From Sorghum bicolor (Eukaryota; Streptophyta; Magnoliopsida; Poales; Poaceae): DNA of 64,000 nucleotides. Below the pieces are notes generated by a model that was given only the letters and a program-made list of their open reading frames with translations, had not been told where the DNA came from and did no database searches. This document shows positions 1 through 11,355 of this stretch, piece after piece. A program made the translations under genes and the position numbers. Every line of letters begins with the position of its first letter. Within the stretch, counting starts at the first letter, position 1. The stretch lies in contig NC_012873.2 in the NCBI RefSeq assembly GCF_000003195.3, forward strand, positions 10,129,894 through 10,193,893, in the 5' to 3' direction.

Positions 1-1885
1 CATATGAATGTAAATACAAGCTTGTGTTAGGGACTTGCAAATCAACGGGAAGAACAAAGTTGACACGATGATTTTCTCCCGATGTTCACTTGGTTGCCAC
101 CAAGCTACGTCCCTGTTGTGTCGACCAACACTTGGTGGTTCGGCGGCTAAGAGGTGTTACACAAACCTCGTCCCCACTAGGACACCGCAAGAACCTACCC
201 ACAAGTGAGGTAGCTCAATGACACGCACGATCCAATAGAGTTGCTCTTCGCGATCCCCGCGGGGTGAGCACCATACCCCTCACAATCTCTTCTTCGGAGC
301 ACCGCACAATCTCCTTGCGTGCTTCGATGGAGTCACAAGCCACTAAGCCGTCTAGGAGTGGCAACCTCTAAGAGTAACAAGCACCACCGCCTTGCAACAC
401 GAACACCTAGTGCCACTAGATGCAATCTCTCAATGCAACGCACTAGAATCACTCACTCACTATTGATTCACACTCTTGCAAGCACAAGTGAGTTAGAGGC
501 TTTCCTAGCACTCCCCAAGCATGAACACTAAGTCCCAAGGGTGCTCAGCACCAGCCAAGGCCAGCCACCACTTCTATTTATAGCCCCAAGGGCTAAACTA
601 GTCGTTGCCCCTTCACTAGGCAAAAGTCTTGCACACCGGACTCACTGTAGGGAGCCACCAGACGCTCAACCCCAGCGTCCGGTGCTTAGACAACATCCAC
701 GTGTCACTAGCCATTTGAACTCGACCGTTGCCGCCAACGGCTAGCACACGCTCGCGCCTAACACAGCACCACCGGACACTCTGCTGGTTCACACCGGACG
801 CGTCTGGTGCTCACCGGACTCGTGCGCAGAGAGCTCCGCAAACCTGCAGGGTCACCAGACGCTCAGCACCGGTAGCGTCCGGTGCTCACCAGACCCATGC
901 GCAGAGAGGGTCGCCAAACGCCCGCACACCGGACGCTGAGCACCGGACTCACTTCGGTGCATCCGGTGCACTCTGCTTCCTCTGGTCAGACCCGACAGTA
1001 CACCGGACGCTAAAGGCCAGCGTCCAGTGCCTCCGTGCAGTGTGTCCGGTGAGTGTTTCTTAGTGAAAAACACTCTCGTGACTTCTCCAAATTTCCCACC
1101 GCCACAATAGAAAATATACACTTAATTTTCTCAAAAGCGCCGAATCCCGCCGAGCTTGGAGGGAGAGAGAAACCCAAACCCCTCTCTACCCTAGGAACTC
1201 CACCTCCTTTGCAAATGTACCAACACCACCAAGTGCAAGTGTGTTAGCATTTCACAAACATTTTCTCAAAGGAGTTAGCCTCTCAAACTTGCCACGCCAC
1301 TCGATCCTAACACGTATGCAAAGTTAGATCGCTCAAATGGCACTAGATGACCGATATGCAAACAAGTTTGCCCCTCTTGATAGTACAGCCATCTATCCTA
1401 AATCTGGTCATAAACTTCTCTACACACCTATGACCGGTGAAATGGAAATGCCCCTATGTTATACCTTTGCCTTGTGCTTTCCATTTCATCTCCTCCAATG
1501 TTGATGCAACACATGTACCAACCAATCACCAAATGATATGATCCACTTCATATCATCATGTGACCGTATTGGTTCATCGATCTTGACCTCACCTGCTCTT
1601 CACCGTTGACTCGGTCCATCGGTGCCAAGTCTTACTCAAGCTTCACCGTCACACGCGGTCCTTAGCTTCAAAGCCTCCGACTTGCCCTTCACTCTTGCAA
1701 CCGGTCTATCGAGCCAAGCCTCATCTTGATCTTCTCCACCTTGGTCACATGACTCCATGTCATGTCTCATGTGCAATGAGCTCCTCCATCATCACCTGTG
1801 GACTAATCTCCTGTGTACCTCACATAAACACTATTAGTCCACCTAAGTTGTCACTCAATTACCAAAACCAAACAAGGACCTTTCA
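1..1885 (-). mobile_element. Partial LTR of a SIRE/Maximus-like copia retrotransposon, antisense
   Basis: Read on the minus strand, the right edge begins TGAAAGGTCCTTGTTTGG, which I recognise as the usual start of a widespread grass copia LTR. It continues with the typical 'gtgacaacttaggtggacta' text. Positions 640-1040 hold many short GC-rich repeats of the type GCGTCCGGTGC and its complement, also typical of these LTRs. The left end lies outside the window, so only one edge is visible, at 1885 (TCA on the plus strand). The small open frames here are not genes. The family name is from memory. Confidence 0.65.
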
Positions 1886-3060
1886 AAGCTACTAATGTCT
1901 TATTTAGTGCTTTGAGTGAAGATGTTTTTATACCATCATACTTGGAGATGGCTAATCACTTGAGGATGCTCATCTCAATTGGACTAATATTAAAAAATAC
2001 GACTAGTTAAAATGTGGTCTTTGGAGGAACCACTAGGAATTGTCAAATTCACCATTTAATGAAGAGCCTCAGGTGATTCTCTTAAATGGTCTACATGATC
2101 GTGCCACATCCACTTCCTCACCAACATACGATTTAATGAAAGGTAGTAAAATGGTGAGTGAGAACAACTACTATATGTGCGTGGTACATCTACTTCCTCA
2201 AGTTTTTATGACTAATTTTTGAAGGAAAAAGAAGCATGTTACTGGTGGATGCCAAATGATGAATCCCACCTAATTAAGAAGCTCAACTCTCTATGACATC
2301 CCTCATGTTTATATTATAGCAAAGGAAAAGAAGAAGGTGGCAAAAGAGGCATAGAGTGAGAGTTATGGCCATGATGAACTTGATCAACACTTTGCTCACA
2401 CTTAAGCAAGAAAGACAAGTTGATTGTGTTCATGAAAACTAAGAATGTGGATGATCAAGAAAAGGAATAAGAGAAGCAAATGGATTCACTCAACAGCCAA
2501 GAAGACATTCTCATTGAGAAGATCAAAATAACTAGAGGCACTAACCAAAGAACATGAAAATCTTAAGTGTTGTCACGAAACTTTAGTTGATATGTATGAA
2601 AAGTTTTCAATTAAGCATTGTGCTACTAACTCGGTCTCTATCTCATGTTTCTCAATTAGAGAACAAAATGAAGTGCTTATGGACAAGTTTTAAAGGATCT
2701 CTAGTAAGAATGAGACCTTGCAAGAAAATCATGATGAGATGTTGTGCTCTCATGAGAAGCTTATAGAATCTCATATCATGCTAGGAAGTCTGGTGCTACT
2801 CTTCAGTGGCAACTCTAAAAAAATTATCATTGTTGCTTTGACACTTTAGTGGGAACTCTAGTGCCACCACCGAATAGATTTGATCCATTGCCTTATATCA
2901 CCCCACCGAGCAGCCCGTAGACCCCTCTGGTGTTAATCTCTAGTGTATGCACTCCAGTGCACATCAGATATTAAGGTGGCCACGTTGTTTTCTCGGACTA
3001 TGAGCAGTGGAGTTCCAAGCTCCAGTGCTTAGTCTCTAGACTCTAGTTTGTACAGATGGT
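1886..3060 (+). pseudogene. Degraded retrotransposon gag region
   Basis: Just beyond the LTR edge at 1885 the plus strand reads like copia gag (about 1890-1985, 'ATNVLFSALSEDVFIPSYLE'). From about 2330 to 2790 there is a lysine- and glutamate-rich stretch with the text seen in coiled-coil tails of grass copia gag proteins ('CHETLVDMYEKFSIKHCAT' near 2565-2625). Stops and frameshifts are frequent and no full reading frame survives. The LTR edge abuts this sequence, so the LTR element probably inserted into an older retroelement. No integrase or reverse transcriptase is seen. Confidence 0.5.
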
Positions 3061-3067
3061 CATAACA

Positions 3068-3150
3068 CACTACTACAAAAAAAACTTTTGCGAGGCATTT
3101 TGGAATTATTTTTAGAGGCGGGCAGCACTTTCAACCATCTCGGTTAATCT
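3068..3150 (+). mobile_element. Possible CACTA-type transposon terminus
   Basis: CACTACTACAAAAAA begins at 3068 and is followed by GC-rich subterminal text (gaggcgggcagc). This matches the general form of CACTA superfamily ends in grasses. I found no opposite end (TTTTTTGTAGTAGTG) nearby, so this is either a truncated element or a chance match. Confidence 0.4.
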
Positions 3151-3151
3151 C

Positions 3152-3226
3152 TGAAAAGTTAGTCGCCCCTTCCGTGCCATTCATGAACTTTATTCATGCC
3201 CTCCATGCCATTCCGTTAGGTTTGGT
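3152..3226 (+). repeat. Left inverted repeat flanking the NCED pseudogene
   Basis: This starts CTGAAAAGTTAGTCGCCCC and ends near CCATTCCGTTAGGTTTG. Its inverse lies at about 4652-4732, where the minus strand starts CTGAAAAGTTGGTTGCCCC. By eye roughly three quarters of positions match over about 75 bases. The pair encloses the NCED fragment, as expected for terminal inverted repeats of a Mutator-like (Pack-MULE) element. Confidence 0.55.
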
Positions 3227-3378
3227 GCTAACGATGGCTAACGGCTGTTCCAAATGACCTGTCTGCCCTTTATGTACAGTAGCATGATGAAGTTTGTTTT
3301 CTTCCCTCTATGCCATTCCGCGGTCACCGGGCCGAGCACCAATCCTCAGCTCCTAAATGTTGATTAGTTCCCGCTGCA

Positions 3379-4475
3379 ATGGCGTCTCCATCTCTGCTCT
3401 AGCTCCACCAGTGGCTCCGGCCACTGCGCCGGCGCAGGCGAGGCCCAAGAAGCCATCCCAGCTAAACCCGACCACTAGCAAGACCAGGACCCAAGCCCCC
3501 GCGTGACCAATGCACGCCACTCCAACCCCGACGCGGCGCGAGGCGGCGGTCGCCATGCCCAAGTGGAACCCGCTCTAGCGGTTCACCGCGGTGGCGCTCA
3601 CCACGGTGGAGGAGGAGCTCATAGCGGGCGTCCTGGAGCGCGTGCACCCACTCCCTCGGACCACCAACCTGGCCGTCCAGATCACCGGCAACTACGCGCC
3701 CGTCGAGGAGTGCCTGCCCAACAACGAGCTCCTGGTATGTCCGCAACGGCGCGAACCCGCTCCACACCCCACGCACGGGGCACCACCTCTTCGACGGCGA
3801 CAACATGCTCCACGTCGTGCGGCTCCGTGCCGGGCGCGCTGAGTCGTACGCATGCCGCTTCATGGAGACGGAGCACCTCAGGGCAGGAGCGCGCCATCGG
3901 GAAGGCCGTCTTCCCCAAGGCCATCGGCGAGCTCCACGACCACTCGAGCGTGGCGTGACTTCTCTTGTTCAGTGCACGCTCCCTCTGCGGCATGCTCGAC
4001 GCATCTCAGGGGATCGGGGTCGCTAACGCTGGGCTGGTGTACCATAACAACCGCCTCCTCGCCATGTTCGAGGACGACCTCCCCTACCACGTGCGCATCA
4101 TCACCGACGGTGACCTCAAGACCGTGGGGCGCTACGACTTCGGCGGCAGCTCGACACCACCATGATCGCTCACCCGAAGCTGGACCTGGCCACTGGCGAG
4201 CTCTTCACGCTCAGCTACAATGTCGTCACCAAGTCGTTCCTCAAGTACTTCTACTTCACCGCCGACGGCCGCAAGTCCCCTGACGTGGAGATCCCCGTCG
4301 ACGCGCCCACCATGATGCATGACTTCGCCGTCACCGAGAACCACACCATCATCCTAGACCAGTAGATCGTCTTCAAGCTCCAGGAGATGGTGCTCGGCGG
4401 CTCCCCCATGGTGTACGACCGGAACAAGACCGCGTGGTTTGGTGTGTTGTTGAAGCGCGCCAGCGACACGCGTCG
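3379..4475 (+). pseudogene. 9-cis-epoxycarotenoid dioxygenase (NCED) pseudogene, truncated and frameshifted
   Basis: Intact NCEDs cleave 9-cis-epoxycarotenoids in plastids, the first committed step to abscisic acid. This copy is broken. An ATG at 3379 opens a short frame with an early stop. NCED-like text then appears in shifting frames: '[15 protein letters not shown]' near 3610-3655, '[15 protein letters not shown]' near 3783, '[20 protein letters not shown]' near 3885-3945, '[17 protein letters not shown]' near 4017, '[21 protein letters not shown]' (in part) near 4072-4137, '[15 protein letters not shown]' at 4162 and '[12 protein letters not shown]' near 4308. A stop follows at about 4363, just before '[18 protein letters not shown]'. 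The first two of the family's four iron-ligand histidines (in IAHPK and MMHDF) remain. Everything after about 4475 is missing, including the other two. NCED genes normally lack introns, so retroposition and DNA capture cannot be told apart here. The flanking inverted repeats favour capture by a DNA transposon. Confidence 0.85.
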
Positions 4476-4651
4476 CGGCTGCCGGAGGAGAGAGGAGTCG
4501 AGGGAGAAAGAGAGAGTGGACTGAGAGTGAGGGTGAGGTGAGACCGACGCTTAAGTGCCCTGAGAGACGGTCCCACATGCCAGTGATTGAAAGAGCAACA
4601 AGGACATTTTGTTAGACCAGGCCCACCTGACAGAGTTGTCAAACCATGAAA
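4476..4651. other. Non-NCED segment between the pseudogene and the right inverted repeat
   Basis: The NCED similarity stops at about 4475. The following stretch is unrelated to NCED and, read on the minus strand, is pyrimidine-rich (ctctctctttctccctcgact) like a plant 5' UTR. It may be a second captured fragment or the element's own internal sequence. Confidence 0.35.
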
Positions 4652-4732
4652 TCTAAACAGAACACTGACGGAATGACACGAAGGGCACGATAAAGTTCGC
4701 AGATGGCACGGAAGGGGCAACCAACTTTTCAG
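4652..4732 (-). repeat. Right inverted repeat flanking the NCED pseudogene
   Basis: The minus strand reads CTGAAAAGTTGGTTGCCCC, then CTTCCGTGCCAT and a further 'gtgtcattccgtca' block. It pairs with the repeat at 3152-3226. The minus-strand text outside it (gccattataaaagttgcac) continues the same style, so the original repeat may have been longer on this side. Confidence 0.55.
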
Positions 4733-4744
4733 GGACACAGCATA

Positions 4745-5800
4745 TGAGTGCAACTTTTATAATGGCATACAAGGAAAACTCTAAAAAAATAACCACATAT
4801 ATTGATTTGTGGGATATTATCCTGTTGCAAGGGCACCTTTGCTACTACTTCTAAGTCATTTTGATGTATGGTTTACGGTGGAAAACTAGCCAGACCAGAC
4901 TCTAAAATTGCTCCTATCAGGCTCTCACACTGGGCTAAATGGACAGCTCTTCCTCACAGTAGTCAATCCAGTCTTCTTCAAGTCAACTCCTAGGCCTGGC
5001 GGCCTAGCATGGCCTAGCCCATCTACCCTTACCCTTATTTGTGTACACCATTTACTGCTCCCACAGGAGGCCACGTCGCCAGCTATTTGTTACCGTTCGA
5101 TTGCCCATCTATGACTACCTTGAATGCACTCCACGTTGCCTACAGATCCTTCCAAGCTCCTCCAAAGAATGACCAACGCAATATAGATGAAAAAACTCTG
5201 CTCTTTGCTGCTTCAACGCGCGCCACTGCTGTTGTGCACCTCCTCCTCGCGTGTCTTTGGCTGCCTTGCCGCCACACTGTCGTCTGCTCGGAACGTTGTG
5301 CCTCTGATGCTGTTTAGATGATTCATTGCCAGCGTCCGCACGTCGCATCCTCTGCTTCATGCGATGGTCAGGCCGCCACTACCGTGGGAGTCGCTTTCAC
5401 CGGTTGCTCATCCTCGCCTCCAGCGACCCTACACTCAAGTCTTCCTGGGTTCTACTTCCTCTATAAGCACAATGAAGTACCTAGCTTTTGTTTCTATTGC
5501 ACTTACCTATTTTATGCTCAATTGTTTGACGAAATGCTCAAAGGATTTTGGTTGCAAAATTTGTATTCCTATGTGCTATTTATGCATATTTTAACAAGTT
5601 TTACCTTCCCAGCTTGAATCATTATAGACCTACTAGCAAAACATGCCCGTGCGGTAATATCAAGCACATTCTTATAAAACGATGATAGGAAGTACTGCAT
5701 GTCTATTTATGTTTTTCCTTCCTATGAAATTTAAGACATCTAATCTATTTTAGGATAATTATGTCATCTACATGTTCATTCCAAGGTTGAAACCATTGGT
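4745..5800. other. Intergenic, no gene recognised
   Basis: Short open frames occur near 5040-5320 and 5320-5620, but none resembles a protein I know and composition is AT-rich with no splice-site pattern. Nothing more can be supported. Confidence 0.4.
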
Positions 5801-5802
5801 TA

Positions 5803-5957
5803 AGGGCCTATTTGGCAGGGCTCCTCTCCGGAGAAGCCGTTTTTAAATAAAAACAGAAGTGAGAGTCGTTTAGACGAAGCCACAAATTATAACTTCTCTA
5901 AAAATGGCATTGGCTTCTCTAGAGGAGCCCCCGTGAGGAGCTGTGCCAAACACCCCT
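5803..5957 (+). mobile_element. Short MITE, hAT-like ends
   Basis: The ends GGGCCTATTTGGCAGGGCTCC and GGAGCTGTGCCAAACACCCC are imperfect inverted repeats. The 155-bp unit carries internal complementarity (ctcctctccggagaagcc against ggcttctctagaggagcc). TAAG occurs at both edges, but the target duplication is not certain. Confidence 0.65.
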
Positions 5958-6749
5958 AAGTTTCATAGCCGGTTGCCATAATCAGATATCAGATGGTGGT
6001 AAGTTGGATATTAAGATAAACTAAAACCCCCAAAGGGCAAACCGGGTGCCAAATATAATACTTGTAGCTGACAAAAAGCCAATTGTATGTTTACACAGAA
6101 ATTAAGCAGCAACCAAAAAACTGGTAAGGTCAGGTTGGGGATACAGATACTTCACTGCCAACAAAGATTATATATTAGTATTTTGACAAAAAGAATCATG
6201 GGCTACAATATATAAGAAAGGGAAAGGGGAAAAGATATGAACCTAAATTCAAACAGATCATGGACTTCCCTAACCCAAGTCGATTCCGTTCTGTGTTCAA
6301 TTCAATTTTCCTCACCAACACAGAGATACAGGAGCGTAGGAGCTTCAGTGTTGATTCGATTCTAATTCCGATCCGAATCCAACTCGCTCGGACAAAATCG
6401 CGCCTTGTGCCGAACGCGGGCGGCTGGGCGGGCAGCACCGCAAGAGCTGTCTACGCATCGGCTTTGATGCTAGAGTCAGACGCAACTACGCGGCGCTGCA
6501 CGGAGCGCAGCGGAGGAGGGTCGCAAGCATCCGTGCTCTGTGCCCAGCATCCGTGACGACGGCGAAGCTGCATTGGCCGTGCGGCTTCCCAGCATGAGGG
6601 CCAGGTGGATGCAGACATGCAGTGGCCCTCTCTGTTTGGGTGGCGAAGGCGGTAGGACGGTAGAACGCGATGGCGATAGAGCTTCTCCATGGCTATCCAT
6701 GGTAGCGACGTGCGTGACGGCAACAAGCGATTGAGAGGGAGACGATATA
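5958..6749. other. Intergenic, no gene recognised
   Basis: Moderately GC-rich from 6380 to 6740, with overlapping open frames on both strands. None matches a family I know, and there is no codon or splice evidence that would favour one. Confidence 0.35.
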
Positions 6750-6991
6750 GGCGTTGTTTAGATGTGAAAAGTTTTTGGATTTCGCTACTGTAGCACTTTT
6801 GTTGCTTTGTAACAAATATTATTAATTATAGACTAACTAGGGTCAAAAGATTCGTCTCGAGATTTACAGTCAAACTGTGTAATTAGTTTTTGTTTTCGTC
6901 TATATTTAGTGTTTCATGCATGTGCCGCAAGATTCGATGTGACGAAGAATCTTGAAAACTTTTTAGATTTTGGTGGCAACTAAACAAGGCC
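6750..6991 (+). mobile_element. GGCCTTGTTTAGTT-family MITE, copy 1
   Basis: About 240 bp. It starts GGCGTTGTTTAGATG and ends AACTAAACAAGGCC, so the ends are inverted repeats. The interior has the family landmarks: 'ctactgtagcac', 'gactaactag', 'caaaagattcgtctc', 'tgtaattagttttt' and 'ttcatgcatgtg'. The family recurs at least a dozen times in this window. Confidence 0.85.
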
Positions 6992-7163
6992 ATAGTTGGG
7001 AGACGAGATGGGAACGAAAAAGGTCGGAGCACAGCGGGAGCGAGCATCCACGCAAGGGAGAGGGCCTGGAGGGTCAATCGTTGTCCACGCGACTACGCGA
7101 GGGATAGGCAAGCTGCACCATGTGCAGGCCGTGCAGGGAGATTGGCGAACAGAATTTAGACTG

Positions 7164-7396
7164 AGGCCCGAAAAGATTTCGGATTTCGGTACTGTAACAA
7201 TTTCGTTTATTTGTGACAAATATTATCCAATTATGGACTAACTAGGATCAAAAGTTTCGTCTCGCGATTTTCAGCTAAACTGTGTAATTAGTTTTTGCTT
7301 TCGTCTATATTTAATGCTTCATGCATGTGCCACAAAATTCGATGTGACGGGGAATCTTGAAAACTTTTTGCTTTTTGGGGTGAACTAAACAAGGTC
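7164..7396 (+). mobile_element. GGCCTTGTTTAGTT-family MITE, copy 2 (5' end damaged)
   Basis: It shares the interior landmarks of copy 1 and ends GAACTAAACAAGGTC. The first dozen bases of the left inverted repeat are missing or diverged (gaggcccgaaaagatttc). Confidence 0.8.
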
Positions 7397-7609
7397 TGAA
7401 ATTTTGACAATTATGTATTCGCAAAAGATATATTTTAAGAAAATAACGGCTAATGCTTTTGGCGGCAATAATTGTTCTGCTCTTCTAATTCATCTTTAGA
7501 TTTCATATGGCAATGATTCTTGAGCTGCATGCCAGCTACATTGGCCTTACAAGTGCCATCCTTCAGCAACAAATGGAATCACTGTGATTTTTGGTTTGGT
7601 AGCCACTAT

Positions 7610-7826
7610 TCTTTGACAGCTACGATTTATGTTTGACTATTGATTTTATTTTAAATTTTTTGTGTAAATAATAAAATAAATAAATCATTATAAAAATATA
7701 TCTAACAATAAAATAAGTTATGAAAAAATAAATAATATTTATTAAATTTTTTTGAATAAGTCGAACGGTCAAATATGAATTATAGAAGTAAAAAAAATAT
7801 AATTATTTGTGAGACGGAGGTAGTAT
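7610..7826. mobile_element. Degenerate Stowaway-like MITE
   Basis: AT-rich unit ending GACGGAGGTAGTA, the decayed form of the common GGAGGGAGTA end. The left end (ctattctttgac) is poorly preserved. Confidence 0.4.
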
Positions 7827-7947
7827 GTTAAGTTCTCATAATTATTCTTTTGCATGTTGTATGGATGAACATATTCTTCGTACCAATTGCTGCCTTCTTC
7901 TGATTTCCTGCGGCAAGGCGTGGTGTCCTGGCTAGTATAATGTATAA

Positions 7948-8166
7948 GGCCTTGTTCAGCTAGCAAAATTTTTAGATTTTAGATACTGTAGCACTTTCAT
8001 TTGTATTTTAATAATTATTATCCAATTATAGACAAACTACGTTTAAAAGATTCGTCTCGTAAGTTACAGGTAAATTATATAATTAGTTTTTTTGTTCTTG
8101 TCTATATTTAATACTCTATGCATGTGCCGATTCGATGTGATAGAGAATCTTGAATTTTTTTAGCTA
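7948..8166 (+). mobile_element. GGCCTTGTTTAGTT-family MITE, copy 3
   Basis: It starts GGCCTTGTTCAGC and has the interior landmarks, but the right inverted repeat is lost where the next MITE begins. Confidence 0.75.
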
Positions 8167-8503
8167 GACCCTGTTTAGATTGGAGATGAAAATTTTTTGG
8201 GTGTCACATCGGATGTGTCGGAAGGATGTCGGAAAGAGTTTTTAGAAACTAATAAAAAAACAAATTACATAGCTCGTCAGGAAACTGCAAGACAAATCTA
8301 TTAAGCATAATTAATCTATCATTAGCACACGTGGGTTACTGTAGCACTTAAGGCTAATCATGGAGTAACTAGGCTTAAAAAATTTGTCTCATGATTTTTA
8401 ACCAAACTGTGTAATTAGTTTATTTTTTATGTATATTTAATGTTTCATGTATGTGTCTAAAGATTCGATGAAAAAATTTTGAGTGGGGAACTAAACAGGG
8501 CCT
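8167..8503 (+). mobile_element. Longer MITE of a related subfamily
   Basis: It runs from GACCCTGTTTAGATTGG to GGGAACTAAACAGGGCC, about 337 bp. It differs from the short family in the block 'gtgtcacatcggatgtgtcgg' and an extra 'gcattagcacacgtgg'-like block. A second member lies at 45583-45942. Confidence 0.75.
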
Positions 8504-8559
8504 AAACAAGGCATAACTTGATAACTGGTCAACTGACAGACTGGTCCCACGGGCAGTCT

Positions 8560-8936
8560 CTCTCGTCCGGTGTCTGGCTCCTCGGCCATTCTCCCGTTCT
8601 AATCCGCCGGAGGAGCCCAGAGGAGGCAAGTCGTTCTCGCATCTCGCGCGCCTCGTGAACGAATCCCTAACCCCACAATTAAAAGCAAGCAACACAACAC
8701 CCGCTCCCCCCCCCCCTGCGCTAATTAATCACATCACGAGATCCCCTTCTCCACCTCCTTCGCCTCAGTCACACGCCTCGACCTCGCCTCGCCGCGCCTC
8801 CCACCACCGCCACCAGCCCCCCGGCCGCCTCGCTCGCGCGCGACGCACCCAGGCGCCCCCCGCCGCATCCCGCGGCGCCGGATTGGGTTCCGCGGCGCCG
8901 GGGATCCCGCGGCGAGCCTCGCCGCCCGCGTCACAG
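8560..8936 (+). other. Probable 5' UTR exon of the Raf-like kinase gene
   Basis: A GC-rich stretch with abundant CG dinucleotides and C-rich runs, rising sharply from AT-rich DNA and ending at a good donor, TCACAG|GTCAGT (intron starts 8937). No in-frame ATG is evident. The first clear acceptor upstream of the kinase start is CGTAG at 13051-13055, giving a 5' UTR intron of about 4.1 kb. The transcription start and any extra UTR exons cannot be placed from sequence alone. Confidence 0.5.
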
Positions 8937-10066
8937 GTCAGTTCCTCCATTCTCTCTACCCTTCAAATGTGGACGTTGCTGCACGCTCGATCGACGGGCG
9001 ACGTGCTCCGTTGCCGGTCCGGGATTGATGAGGAGAGCGCGTGGGTGATGGCAGCGGGCAATGCTGTCTTCGCCGCGTTGGTCTTTGCCATTTGTCAACG
9101 CCTCTGGGGTTTGACTTTGTGTGAATATGGTTTTTCATTGGGGAGCTCCTATGGAGTGACTGGCCTGCGCTGGTGGGCGAGATTAATTTGGGCTGCTGAC
9201 GCGTGAGAGGGCACCAAAGCTCTTTTGGTCAAACTCTTTGAGCTGGACGTTGGATAAGGTTAGGTCGCCCAGTGTACTGTAGTTACGCTCGCCTGGTCGC
9301 CTGTTAACCGGTCTATTAGAGATTGGCTGGAGAGCTACGCTTGCCTGCATCACATGCTACGCTTTGTCCTTAGCTCGGTGCCAGTTTAAATGGTAGTTGT
9401 AACTGGCTCATAGTTAGTCATGGATTTCTGTGGCTCAGTGGTCCAGTACTAGTTTTCCAATTCCCGGATCGGTGTACATGCTAGTCAAACATGAGGCTGT
9501 TGGTTTAATGTGATCACACATTCACACCTGGTTGCCTCGGCGGTAACATCACCTGTCCCCTTTCTCTCTCTTGTGTTGGAGCTTGATAGTGATTGGAGTA
9601 TGGAGTTCGATAGTGATTGGCTTTACAATCTCTGGTGGAAGGGATACTGGAGACTTTTTGAAATTTAGATATGGTGCATTTTCATTGTCTTTTTATGGTG
9701 GGAGATGGCTGTAGATACAAGATTAATTTTAACTGGTCAATGTGTCAAATTCTGAAGTGACCAACAATTTTACTTTATTCTATTCGAGGTTTGATTTGAA
9801 TGAGAATTCAAAGTGCTGAAAGAACTGGATTGTTAGTATCTAGCATGCATGCTGTATTCCCTGATCTGTGTTAATAAATCTGTGTCCAATCAACATATGT
9901 GCGCGTGAAGTCGGATCCTTTGCTGAGCATGTTTCTGGTTCTGCTCTTATAGTCCTTCGTGAAATAACTGTTCTGTTTTAATAAACCTGTACATTTAACA
10001 TATCGTGAAATCTGAACCTTTGCAGAACATGTTTCTAGCTGTGTTCCTGCAGTCATATGTGACAAA

Positions 10067-10800
10067 GGGCCTGTTTGGTTGGGTGGCCAACCCCTGGCCA
10101 GGCCCGCTGGAGCTAAGATGTGGGTGTTTGGTTCTCTGTTTTTGGGTCTTAGCTAGGCTTAAGCTGGCCTCCGTACAGGCCTTAGCCTGGCTCCCAAAGA
10201 ACGGATGGGAGGTCCATTTTTCTGGGGCCTGGCTTGGCTAAGCCCCGCAGAAGTCTCATCACCGCTCACGCTCCTCCGCTCGACGCCGCTCAACACCATG
10301 GAAGGAGGTCTGCCCTCTCCGCACTCTACCCCTCTGCAACACGGAGGAGGACCACGCGGAGGCAGCCGAGCACGCGGAGGAGCCCACGCGGTCCGAGTCG
10401 TCCGACTCTAGGTACATTGCGGCGGCGGCGGGAGCGCACCCCCTCGCCGGTCGCTGGCAGGCGAGATGCGGGGCGGGGAGATCTGGAAGGAAGGAAACAG
10501 GGTGACTGGTGGACGGTGCGATGCGGGCGATGGCAGACGGATGAGCTCTAGGTGTCGGCCATGGCGGACGAATGAGCTCCAGGTGTTTGATGAAATGACT
10601 AAAAGGAGGTAGACTTACCAGTCGAAGAAAGAGGTGACTCTATGCCCTTTGCACAACAAACCAAACATGAACTCGTCCTGACCAGGCTCCGCAGTGCAAG
10701 CAACCAAACAAACACCTCTTGGCTCCCTAGAAACAGGCCCATGGTGCCCAGGCTAGAATTCATGGCCAGGCTACGATAGACCTACGAACCAAACACACCC
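10067..10800 (+). mobile_element. Non-autonomous DNA transposon, hAT-like ends
   Basis: It starts GGGCCTGTTTGGTTGGG and ends with the complement, CGAACCAAACACACCC. The 734-bp interior is GC-rich in the middle with open frames that resemble no protein. It lies in intron 1 of the kinase gene. No transposase is seen. Confidence 0.6.
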
Positions 10801-10824
10801 AAAATTTAGAGGAGCTCTAGTCTA

Positions 10825-11355
10825 CAGCAATGTTTTCAGGTCGGCTGGTCGAACCTGGTCGACCTGGGACCATCCAGACGATTAATCGTGATTAATCGTC
10901 GACCAGGTTGATTAATCGACCCTGGTCGTCCATCTGGTCGTCCATGTATATCAGGACATATACCTATATATACTATATCATACACATTAAAGGAAGCATC
11001 AAGACTGCATTAGTGTTTAGCTGGTGACTTATGTATGGGAGTTGTTTTCCTCTCTTTTTTGCACTCCAGAGGTCCATATTCATGACCCAAACTCCATCTC
11101 TTTGCTGACTTGCTGCTGGAAGCCTGGATTACCATAATTAGCAAGCAGCAACACTAATGCAGTCTTGATCTTGACACAACTTAACAGAGTAACCAAACTG
11201 GTCGTCCATGTCCTGGTCGGACGACTAATCGCGATTAATCGTTAACTAATCAGACGACCAGCTTTCTGGTCAAGCTGGTCGAGTCGGACCTCCTAATCGA
11301 ACACTTGGGACCGACCAGGACGACTAATCGCGATTAATCGGACGACCTGAAAACA
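10825..11355 (+). mobile_element. hAT-like MITE with TGTTTTCAGGTCG ends, copy A
   Basis: The ends are TGTTTTCAGGTCG (from 10831) and CGACCTGAAAACA (to 11355). An 8-bp CTAGTCTA is present at 10817-10824 and again at 11356-11363, consistent with a hAT target duplication. Both arms are full of short palindromes such as ATTAATCGTGATTAATCG and repeated GGTCGTCC. A second copy in opposite orientation lies at 15445-16073 in the same gene. Confidence 0.75.

Noticed and set aside
8655..9206. 183-codon plus-strand frame in GC-rich DNA
   Set aside because: It has no ATG start, is Pro/Ser-rich from base composition, and runs through a strong splice donor at 8937. It fits a 5' UTR better.
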